A stretch of 37,206 nucleotides of DNA, taken from positions 1 to 37,206 of the IMG/VR virus record IMGVR_UViG_3300031269_000041. One strand, written 5' to 3'. Source of the stretch: a virus. Below, piece after piece: positions 31,009 through 37,206 of the stretch. A program made the position numbers and the translations under genes. The notes under the pieces were generated by a model. That model was not told where the DNA came from. It saw only the letters and a list, made by a program, of their open reading frames with translations, and searched no databases. How positions within the stretch are numbered: the stretch's first letter is position 1; the number at the start of each line of letters is the position of its first letter.

Positions 31009-33432
31009 TCATTGTCCATCATCGGGCTCCTGGGTGAATCCTTTCGGCTCCTTGTCCATGACATACACCCTTGATGTTTTGCCCTTGCTCTGAACCTCCT
31101 CCCTCTCAGGGCCGTCCTGGTAGACCCAGACCTCCCTTGACTCCACCTCAAGGATTGCTCCTGAGTCTGAGTGTTTGAAATGTGTGGGGAGGACTGGTGT
31201 GAGATCCCACACACACTCTCCATCGTCTTTTGAGATGTCTTGACCCAGTTGCATCCCCTCAACCACCATGAACCCATCAGACCTGTGGTTGGGCTTTTCC
31301 ACATCATCTGGGAGGTCCCATCCATCAGTGAGCCTGATGTATCCCTTGCTCATCAGCTCATTGATTTTCCTGGAGATGGAGGAGCGGCTCCCTAAGCCTA
31401 ATGTGTTGCTGTAGGTCTCGCAAAACGCGCGCGATGTAAGGAGCCTCCTCTCCTCCCTTCCAAGTCTATCCAGCTCCCTCAGAACAACGCTGGTTTGTCT
31501 CCCAGCCTCCAGATCCCACCTTTGCCCAATCACCTCCCCAGCAATCCTAACCTCAGCATCAGCACGAACAAAGATCCCCTCATCACCCTCAAATCTAACG
31601 ACCATGGGAGGAGGTGTCTCATCAATGCGCACCTCAAAGAAAACCTTACGCTCAGGAGCGTCCTCACTAATCTTGCTGATCACCATCCCTGATGAGTAGT
31701 AACCTCTGAGCGCTCCAGCTCCCCTGATGCAATTGAATGGATCATCCTCAAGCTCCCTCTTTGTGATCTTGGATGTGTGGTGAAGCATGATTATTGCCGC
31801 TTCAGGATTCACACGATCACGCATAGCATCCACCCTCTTGAGAAACTTGATCATCTCCTGGTTGTCATTCTCAGTGTTTCCGCTGAATACGTTCACAAGA
31901 GGATCAATCACAATCACATCAGGGCTCTCCCCATCTTGAGCCCAAAAGCTCTCCAGGAGGTCAACAGCTTTGCTCACCCCAGTATCATCAAGAGTGAGGT
32001 GAAACTTGTTGGTGATCTTGAAATTGTTCCTGAATTGCTCCTTGTGCTGAGGCTGTATGGGGAGCAACCTGAGCCGCTTTTTGAGCACGCGCTTTGACAT
32101 CTCCATGTTGAGATAAGCTACCCTCCTGGGAGCTGGAACTTTCATCCCCATCCAGTCCCATCCCATCGCAAGATGTAGGCACATATCTTGACACAGGAGG
32201 CTTTTCTGGGACTTGGGGGGACCAGCAATGAGGAGGAACTCCCCTGGAGCTACAATTCCAGGCTCAAGGAAATCATCTGGGATGGGTGTTGGATCATTGA
32301 TGAGATCCACCACATCCAACACCTCAGCGTCCTTGCTCTCCAGGAGCAACCCAGCCCCCTCCAGCTCCTTGAAAATGAAGCGCTGAGCCTGGAGCCCTTG
32401 CCGCTCCCTTGAACGGTTGATGGACTCCACAATGCTTGTCACAAACCTGAGCGCGTTGGTGTAGTCGTGTGAGGACTTGTTCTCAGTGATGTCCTTGAAC
32501 AAGGGTGGGTGATGCTGGGTTGCATCATACTTGAGCACCTCAAAGAGGGTTCTCTCCAGGCTCTCACCTCGCTCCAGGCAAGCTCCCACAATCATCTTGA
32601 GGGAGTTGTTCCTCCCTCCAGAACCTCCCAGCTTGCTCTCACCCTTGAGGTAATCCCAATCTGATGGGGGAGCCCCTCCAGATGAGCCCTCCATGTTGCC
32701 CTCCCATCCTGAGAACAGATCCTCCTCATGGATGTCCAGGCTCTCTCTCAGGTATGAGATGGAGTATCGCTCACCATCATTGCTCACAATGTCAACAGGA
32801 CGCTGATCATTCTTAATCTTGAGGTTGAGGCTCCCAGGAACCCTCAACACGCGCGCAAGGTCAAAAGTTGAGTCAAGGTGCCAACCTCTCATTTTCCACG
32901 CGCGTTGAAAGTGAGCCTGAAAACGCTGGACAAGCCCCATTGCCTGTGTGCGTTGTCGCTCCCTCTCGTGATCCCCTTCAGTTGTCCCATCACTGATGAA
33001 CTCCCAGACCTCATCAAACAACCAGTAACAGTGGAGTCCTCCCCCTGAGTGAATGGTGATCGTGGGCTCAATGGGGAGCGCATCATCCAGCGCTTCCAGT
33101 GCCTCCTCAGTGGAGCTGGGGAGTGATTTGGATGCGTGCACACCTGTTGATAGGTCCACATCAATCCACACACCAGGGATCAGGCTCACATCACTTTCAG
33201 TCCCCCTCCCACTCCTGATTCCAGGCTCCATGAGCCCTATTGAGTAATAGATGTTCTGATCTCTCCACACCTGGAGCTGTTTCTCCAGCGCGCTCCTGAA
33301 TGAACCATCCTGGAGACCGCTGATGGGGAGGAACTTTGAGCGCCTTGATGGGAGCGCAAAGAGAGCAAGCTCTCCCTCCTCAGCGTGCTCATACACCTCC
33401 TCAAAGAACTTGATTGCTTCATCTGTTTTCAT
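31009..33432 (-). CDS. Fused primase-helicase replication initiator (AEP primase + RepA-like helicase)
   Basis: The protein has 807 aa. Residues 1-230 carry primase motifs of the archaeo-eukaryotic/RepB type: VWIDVD (88-93, D91 and D93), HSGGGLHCYW (128-137, H134) and LARVLRVPGSLNLK (192-205). Residues 385-600 form a RecA-like helicase: Walker A AGPPKSQKS (403-411), YLNMEMS (440-446), Walker B VIVIDP (506-511) and MLHHTSK (549-555), as in RSF1010 RepA. Residues 645-703 look like a winged helix (RSSISRKINELMSKGYIRL). This gives synthesis, unwinding and possible origin binding in one chain, like P4 alpha (777 aa). The gene ends 38 bases from the iteron array and overlaps the repressor gene by 14 bases. 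Confidence 0.85.
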   Translation of the reverse strand: MKTDEAIKFFEEVYEHAEEGELALFALPSRRSKFLPISGLQDGSFRSALEKQLQVWRDQNIYYSIGLMEPGIRSGRGTESDVSLIPGVWIDVDLSTGVHASKSLPSSTEEALEALDDALPIEPTITIHSGGGLHCYWLFDEVWEFISDGTTEGDHERERQRTQAMGLVQRFQAHFQRAWKMRGWHLDSTFDLARVLRVPGSLNLKIKNDQRPVDIVSNDGERYSISYLRESLDIHEEDLFSGWEGNMEGSSGGAPPSDWDYLKGESKLGGSGGRNNSLKMIVGACLERGESLERTLFEVLKYDATQHHPPLFKDITENKSSHDYTNALRFVTSIVESINRSRERQGLQAQRFIFKELEGAGLLLESKDAEVLDVVDLINDPTPIPDDFLEPGIVAPGEFLLIAGPPKSQKSLLCQDMCLHLAMGWDWMGMKVPAPRRVAYLNMEMSKRVLKKRLRLLPIQPQHKEQFRNNFKITNKFHLTLDDTGVSKAVDLLESFWAQDGESPDVIVIDPLVNVFSGNTENDNQEMIKFLKRVDAMRDRVNPEAAIIMLHHTSKITKRELEDDPFNCIRGAGALRGYYSSGMVISKISEDAPERKVFFEVRIDETPPPMVVRFEGDEGIFVRADAEVRIAGEVIGQRWDLEAGRQTSVVLRELDRLGREERRLLTSRAFCETYSNTLGLGSRSSISRKINELMSKGYIRLTDGWDLPDDVEKPNHRSDGFMVVEGMQLGQDISKDDGECVWDLTPVLPTHFKHSDSGAILEVESREVWVYQDGPEREEVQSKGKTSRVYVMDKEPKGFTQEPDDGQ

Positions 33433-33763
33433 TCAGATCCCCATCATGCTCAAGCGCAAGACCACGAAAGAACCAGGGACACAACTTGACCCTGGAGACC
33501 CTCTCATCAATCGCCTGCTCAGCGGCAAACTGGTTAACCAGTCGCTCTATGTCCACAGCCCTCCTCCCATCAACTCCCACCTTCATCCAGTGATAGAATA
33601 TGGAGCGGCTCACCCCTATCAGGAGCGCAAACGATGTCACCCCTCCCACAATACGCGCGCAAGCCTCCAGCTCTCTCCTGATGAGGCTCCTCTCCTCATC
33701 AGTGATCTCCTCAGTTTCTTCATCAAGACCACACTGTGTGTGTGCCTCATACTTTCTTTTCAT
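33419..33763 (-). CDS. YdaS/Cro-like helix-turn-helix repressor
   Basis: The protein has 114 aa. The ATG at 33763 is chosen because AGGAG lies 6 bases upstream, while the ATG at 33769 touches it. A helix-turn-helix is at about 40-61 (GGVTSFALLIGVSRSIFYHWM), followed by VDGRRAVDIERL (64-75) and VKLCPWFF (92-99), the YdaS-type Cro signature (rhythm: GG..FA..IGVS...HW......RA..IER). It would bind the divergent control region and regulate both operons. It is cotranscribed with the primase-helicase gene. Confidence 0.75.
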   Translation of the reverse strand: MKRKYEAHTQCGLDEETEEITDEERSLIRRELEACARIVGGVTSFALLIGVSRSIFYHWMKVGVDGRRAVDIERLVNQFAAEQAIDERVSRVKLCPWFFRGLALEHDGDLNENR

Positions 33764-33818
33764 GATCATCTCCTGTGTTCATGCGCCTTTTGCGCTTTTT
33801 TTGAATATGTCCAGCATT

Positions 33819-33847
33819 TTTATACATTTGAGCTTGCAATGTGTCAA
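33819..33847 (-). promoter_or_regulatory. Near-consensus leftward sigma-70 promoter
   Basis: On the minus strand TTGACA (33847-33842) and TATAAA (33824-33819) are separated by exactly 17 bp. The start should be near 33812, about 50 bases before the repressor ATG. It would drive the repressor and replication genes. Confidence 0.75.
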
Positions 33848-33863
33848 ACTCTATTGCACATTG
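33835..33863. promoter_or_regulatory. Overlapping inverted repeats, candidate repressor operator
   Basis: CAATGTG (33837-33843) is inverted as CACATTG (33857-33863), and TGCAAT (33835-33840) as ATTGCA (33853-33858). They cover the -35 element of the leftward promoter, as expected for an autoregulating Cro-like protein. Four tandem TGTTC units follow (about 33866-33885). A weak rightward promoter (TTTTGA, 16 bp, TATACA near 33799-33826) may lie alongside. Confidence 0.5.
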
Positions 33864-33941
33864 ATGTTCTGTTCTGTTCTGTTCCACACAACGCCCATGA
33901 GGGCCTTTGCCCCACTGGGGCTCAACCAAGAGGTTTACAGC

Positions 33942-35117
33942 ATGACTATTTCAAAACGCTCAGCTCAATCCATCCTCAACCGCTTCACTGAAGCTGATGC
34001 ACTGATCCTCAACCGCTCAGACATCCCACGCTCAACCCTCAAGGGCTGGATGGATAAGGGCTTGTTTGTTGATGGCGCTGAGGGGACAGTCTACCCCACA
34101 GACGCGCTCCTTGACTCCATGAGCGCGCTCAACATTGAGCTTCCCCAGGATTTCAACTTTCAGATCATTCAGGTTGAGAATGAGCTTGATCCTGAGTATC
34201 GAGCATCACTTGGGCGCGCTCCACTGAATGAGGCTCTCCAGGCTCAACTGGAGGAGCGGCTCCACATGCTCCAGTGCGTTGCATCAATTGGATCTGAGCC
34301 CACTACACCTGAGCCCGCTCCTGAGACACTTGAGGGTCAACTTGCTGAGCAAGTCCAGGAACATGCTCTTGAGCATTACAATGAGGCTGGATGGGATATT
34401 GTTTATGAGACCATGACAATCACTGAGATTGCTGATCAGCTTGAGGACGCTGGAATCAAGACCCTTGATGGAGCGCTCAAGCTCATTGGTGGGACGTCTA
34501 AGATCCAGGCTGATCATCGCGATGATGCGAGGGTTGCTGGAGGGCTTGAGCCCCTCCAGGATACTTGTGAGCCCATTGATGTCACAGATGATCAACGCGC
34601 AACTCTCAAGAGCCTGATGCAAGCTGATGAGTCTTCATGGGACTTCTACAGCCACAATGTGACAGATGAAAACCTCAAGGAGCATAAGGCTCACGAGGTC
34701 TCCCTCAAGACTTTTTGCGCTGATGTCCTCAACATCACTGTTGAGCAAGCTCATCAGATCTCATGGGAGGCTCCAGAGCCATCACCACAGCCCCTTGTTG
34801 TGCCCACTGAGTCCGCTCCAGTGATCGTCAAAAAGGTGAAGGTGATGAAGCCTAAAGCACCTCGCAAGGTTAGAGCGTTCAAGGCTCAGGATGATTACAC
34901 ATCATGCGAGTGTGGAGACAAATCATGTGACGAAAAGGCAACCTCTCAGGATGAGATTGATGAGTTGTTTGGATGGAGGAATGTGATGAAGGGTCCACAG
35001 TATGCGCGCGTAAAAATCCAGGTGCCTCAATCAAACTGCAAGGCTTGCCGCAAGCTCAAAAGCGCCAAGTACGCAAAGAAGAAAAAAGCCCTCAAGCAAG
35101 CAAAAGCTACAGCCTGA
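33942..35117 (+). CDS. Early DNA-binding-like protein with zinc cluster, unknown function
   Basis: The protein has 391 aa from the ATG at 33942 (AGAGG upstream). The in-frame sequence before it overlaps the repressor gene and is not credible. The N-terminus (residues 1-55; SAQSILNRFTEADALIL, then IPRSTLKGWMDKGLF) looks like a helix-turn-helix. The middle is acidic. A basic KKVKVMKPKAPRKVRAFKA stretch and a cysteine cluster (CECGDKSC, CKAC) lead to a Lys-rich end. It is the first rightward gene, a place for regulators. Function is unknown. Confidence 0.65.
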   Translation: MTISKRSAQSILNRFTEADALILNRSDIPRSTLKGWMDKGLFVDGAEGTVYPTDALLDSMSALNIELPQDFNFQIIQVENELDPEYRASLGRAPLNEALQAQLEERLHMLQCVASIGSEPTTPEPAPETLEGQLAEQVQEHALEHYNEAGWDIVYETMTITEIADQLEDAGIKTLDGALKLIGGTSKIQADHRDDARVAGGLEPLQDTCEPIDVTDDQRATLKSLMQADESSWDFYSHNVTDENLKEHKAHEVSLKTFCADVLNITVEQAHQISWEAPEPSPQPLVVPTESAPVIVKKVKVMKPKAPRKVRAFKAQDDYTSCECGDKSCDEKATSQDEIDELFGWRNVMKGPQYARVKIQVPQSNCKACRKLKSAKYAKKKKALKQAKATA

Positions 35118-35138
35118 TCCATCAACATAAATCATAGA

Positions 35139-35183
35139 TGAGGGACTGCACATCCCTCACCATTTACAAGCCCCATGAGGGGC
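35139..35183 (+). terminator. Paired small hairpins between early genes
   Basis: TGAGGGA (35139-35145) pairs with TCCCTCA (35153-35159), and GCCCC (35170-35174) with GGGGC (35179-35183). Neither is followed by a clear T tract. They may attenuate transcription or protect the upstream mRNA. Confidence 0.4.
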
Positions 35184-35203
35184 ATCAAAGCTAAGGAAGT
35201 TCC

Positions 35204-37027
35204 ATGAGCAATCGAACCAGAAACATAAGCTCTGAGATCATCATAATCGATGATTTGATGAGTTCACCAGACCTCAACCTCAAGAGGGATTTACCATCCA
35301 TGACATCAGCCCTCATGAGGGCAACCCTCCACCTCCTCAATGGAGGGATCAAGCTGATGGATACAGATGAGGGCAAGGCTCTTGAGGCAATTTGCCTTGA
35401 ACACAAAGGAGTTGAGAACTCACCATTCATTGATCTTGGTGATGTTGCATTCATCTCCCACCTCATTGAGATGAGGGTGCATTCGTGCGGAAAAGGTGGA
35501 TCTATAATCAGGGAGGTGCTTTGCTCAGCAAGGAGGATCAAGTCTTACGCTCAAAGCAAAAGCATCATAGCTGAGCTTGATCCAGCGCTCCTCAATGGAG
35601 GAGACCGCTTTGAGCACCTTGGAATGATGTATGTGGTGATGCGCTCTCAGGTGGGGGTTGATGATTGCCTGATCATCACAAGGTGTGGAGCATCCATCTC
35701 AATCCCAAGGACTGAGAGCGTTATAGCGTTCAACCCAATAGAACTCCCCCACCTTCATGGGGGAGCCCTGGAAGCTATTGAGGAGGAGGTAAAGAACATC
35801 CACAACGCTTGTGTGTCTGTTATCCCTGAGATCATCAGGAAGTCTCCTGAGAGTGCTGTGAGCCTCCTCACCATGGACACCATCACCCAGCTCATGCCTG
35901 AAGAGCTTGAGCCCTCATCTCAGTTCGTCTCTGATGAGCATGATGTTGATCCACTTGCTGTGATGATACACCTCCAGGACAAGCTCAACATGAGCATTGT
36001 TCATGCCTTGCCTCCAGCGTTGCTCAAGAGAATTGGGGAGGACTCAACAACAATCCCACACCATCCATCCATCATTGGTCTGGGATCACTCAGTGAGGAG
36101 GCTCTCAGCGCGCTGGGTGTGCCCATAGCAAAGGGCTTTGTTGCTGGGATTGATCTGAGGATGAATGTTCTCATTGCTCAGCTCAACTCAAAGGAACATC
36201 TCAGTGAGGAGAGCGCATCAAGGATCACAACTGATCTCCACATGTGCCTTGCTGCACGCAAGGCCATCAGGGAGTTCCTCTGTTACGCAGATGATTTTGT
36301 TTTCCCTGGAGGGCTCGCAAGCTCCAGGGTGTGCATGGACTTGATGGCTGTCTATATGATCTGTGTTGATGTTGCTGGGGCCACCTGTGAGGCAATCAAG
36401 ACACTGAGGAAGGTCTCACCCCTCAACCATCCTGTTGATGTCTCCAGGGTGCGCGATGCTTTCCTTGAGCGCTGGTTCAACACGGTTATGAGGCTGAATC
36501 CTGGAGTCTCCATCATTCCAGCTCAGCGCCTACATGTGATGATCTTCGCTGATAAGGCTGTTTCCATCTTCATGGAGTCTGGACTTGTCAAGCCCTCAAA
36601 CACTGGCAAGGCGACCATTGAGACCATTGATGGAGAGCCCTCAATGATGGATAATTGGGACATCTCAACGCACAATGGGAAGATGAAGATCTACAACCCA
36701 TTTTTTGACTCCACTGTTGAGGTTGATGTGAGGACAAACACCTACACTGGAGTTAGGTCTGTGTTCGTCCTGGTGAATCCCCTCTCACGCTCCTGGAGTC
36801 GTGTTGGTGATGTGAATGCTCATGGTGAGGTGTTGCTCCTTGATCGTCTCCCCAGACCTCTCACGCCTCCTGATGTGAACATCATCAAGGTGTGTCTTGA
36901 GGGGCCAAGGTGGATATTGGAAAACAGTGATCTTGAGCTTGAGATTGAGGGTAAGTGCATCAAGACCAATGATCCACTCATCAAGCCTCAAGATATGATT
37001 TCAGGAGTTATCACATGGATGAACTAA
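35204..37027 (+). CDS. Unknown 607-aa early protein
   Basis: No domain is recognised. The protein is soluble, without signal or membrane segments, mixed helix and strand, with Cys in VHSCGKGGSIIREVLCSAR (about 92-110) and CLIITRCG, and a strand-rich C-terminus (about 470-600). The ribosome site is AAGGAAG before the ATG. Its last 84 bases are repeated at positions 1-84, and its end overlaps the methyltransferase gene start. A location between an early regulator and recombination genes suggests DNA metabolism or host takeover, without proof. Confidence 0.7.
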   Translation: MSNRTRNISSEIIIIDDLMSSPDLNLKRDLPSMTSALMRATLHLLNGGIKLMDTDEGKALEAICLEHKGVENSPFIDLGDVAFISHLIEMRVHSCGKGGSIIREVLCSARRIKSYAQSKSIIAELDPALLNGGDRFEHLGMMYVVMRSQVGVDDCLIITRCGASISIPRTESVIAFNPIELPHLHGGALEAIEEEVKNIHNACVSVIPEIIRKSPESAVSLLTMDTITQLMPEELEPSSQFVSDEHDVDPLAVMIHLQDKLNMSIVHALPPALLKRIGEDSTTIPHHPSIIGLGSLSEEALSALGVPIAKGFVAGIDLRMNVLIAQLNSKEHLSEESASRITTDLHMCLAARKAIREFLCYADDFVFPGGLASSRVCMDLMAVYMICVDVAGATCEAIKTLRKVSPLNHPVDVSRVRDAFLERWFNTVMRLNPGVSIIPAQRLHVMIFADKAVSIFMESGLVKPSNTGKATIETIDGEPSMMDNWDISTHNGKMKIYNPFFDSTVEVDVRTNTYTGVRSVFVLVNPLSRSWSRVGDVNAHGEVLLLDRLPRPLTPPDVNIIKVCLEGPRWILENSDLELEIEGKCIKTNDPLIKPQDMISGVITWMN

Positions 37028-37206
37028 GAGAAAAAATATGCCTTAGCCTTTGTGACCTAACTGGGGTTGCTCGCAACCCATGGAGAAATACGCATAGGGT
37101 TATCTGTGCTGATATTCAAAGCGGCAATAATGTTGTTTTGGATGAACTTAGCACCCTGCTTCATGGGGGGGATCATCTTGATGTCGATGTTATCATCGCC
37201 CAACCT
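36944..37206. repeat. Right copy of terminal overlap
   Basis: These bases repeat 1-263 with the two differences noted for the left copy. This version has 7 G at 37165-37171 and TC in the palindrome centre, and keeps the methyltransferase frame intact, so it is the better reading. Confidence 0.95.
37015..37206 (+). CDS. Start of cytosine-C5 methyltransferase gene (intact frame, cut by window end)
   Basis: The same gene as at 72-678. The first 64 codons are open without a shift, from MDELREKI through the motif I-like CDLTG to the A-Q-P that begins the catalytic PPC. The ATG overlaps the end of the 607-aa gene. Continuing at position 264 of the window gives the full protein. Confidence 0.75.
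   Translation, partial: MDELREKICLSLCDLTGVARNPWRNTHRVICADIQSGNNVVLDELSTLLHGGDHLDVDVIIAQP

Noticed and set aside
33862-33885. TGTTC repeats as an alphaproteobacterial LexA box (GTTC-N7-GTTC)
   Set aside because: The GTTC units are 5 bases apart; none are spaced by 11, so the box does not fit.
33600-33941. Upstream extension of the 391-aa early protein from an ATG at 33600
   Set aside because: It would run antisense through the repressor gene and its promoter; a ribosome site precedes the ATG at 33942.
1-37206. tRNA, rRNA, integrase, transposase or toxin-antitoxin pair
   Set aside because: No cloverleaf, tyrosine or serine recombinase motif, DDE transposase or paired toxin gene could be seen on either strand; the YdaS-like gene has no YdaT partner beside it.

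Overview
The window is a complete or nearly complete genome of a tailed phage with a contractile (myovirus-type) tail. The last 263 bases (36944-37206) repeat the first 263 (1-263), so the unique sequence is about 36.94 kb and the contig closes on itself. There is no integrase, partition system, tRNA, rRNA, CRISPR array or insertion sequence. A lipobox-plus-C-terminal-membrane-segment protein in the lysis block resembles unimolecular spanins and points to a Gram-negative host; the host genus cannot be read from the sequence.

Two divergent transcription units leave the control region 33764-33941. It holds a near-consensus sigma-70 promoter facing left (TTGACA, 17 bp, TATAAA) overlapped by an inverted repeat, beside a YdaS/Cro-like repressor gene. 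Rightward, and running across the contig join, lies the early recombination/metabolism operon: a 391-aa DNA-binding-like protein, a 607-aa orphan, a short cytosine-C5 methyltransferase (frameshifted in the left copy, intact in the right copy), a Sak4-type ATPase, a small zinc-ribbon membrane protein, a DUF669 SSB-like protein, a Cas4/RecB-like exonuclease, a phage CsrA and an SF2 helicase. It ends at a hairpin at 5127-5173.

Leftward come the repressor, an 807-aa fused primase-helicase, a 0.4-kb noncoding block with sixteen copies of the decamer TGAGACATAA and a long GC-rich hairpin (the probable replication origin), two very small genes, a RusA resolvase and a degenerate methyltransferase-like gene. 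A strong intrinsic terminator (28827-28860) then sits directly before the small terminase gene. The late operon follows in standard order: terminase small and large, portal, a 26-codon membrane microprotein, minor head protein, prohead protease, HK97-fold capsid with an extra domain in its E-loop, head-tail connectors, tail terminator, sheath (DUF3383), tube (DUF3277), tail chaperone with probable -1 frameshift, tape measure, a Pam3/Mu-like baseplate set, fibre, endolysin and a five-gene membrane/lysis block. The leftward and rightward units converge at 5124-5196.

The most distinctive part is the replication module: one polypeptide with an archaeo-eukaryotic-type primase, a RepA-like hexameric helicase and a C-terminal winged helix, next to a dense decamer array and a hairpin. 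This resembles phage P4 (alpha protein and decamer iterons) and RSF1010 (RepB'/RepA, iterons and ssi hairpins) but matches neither exactly.
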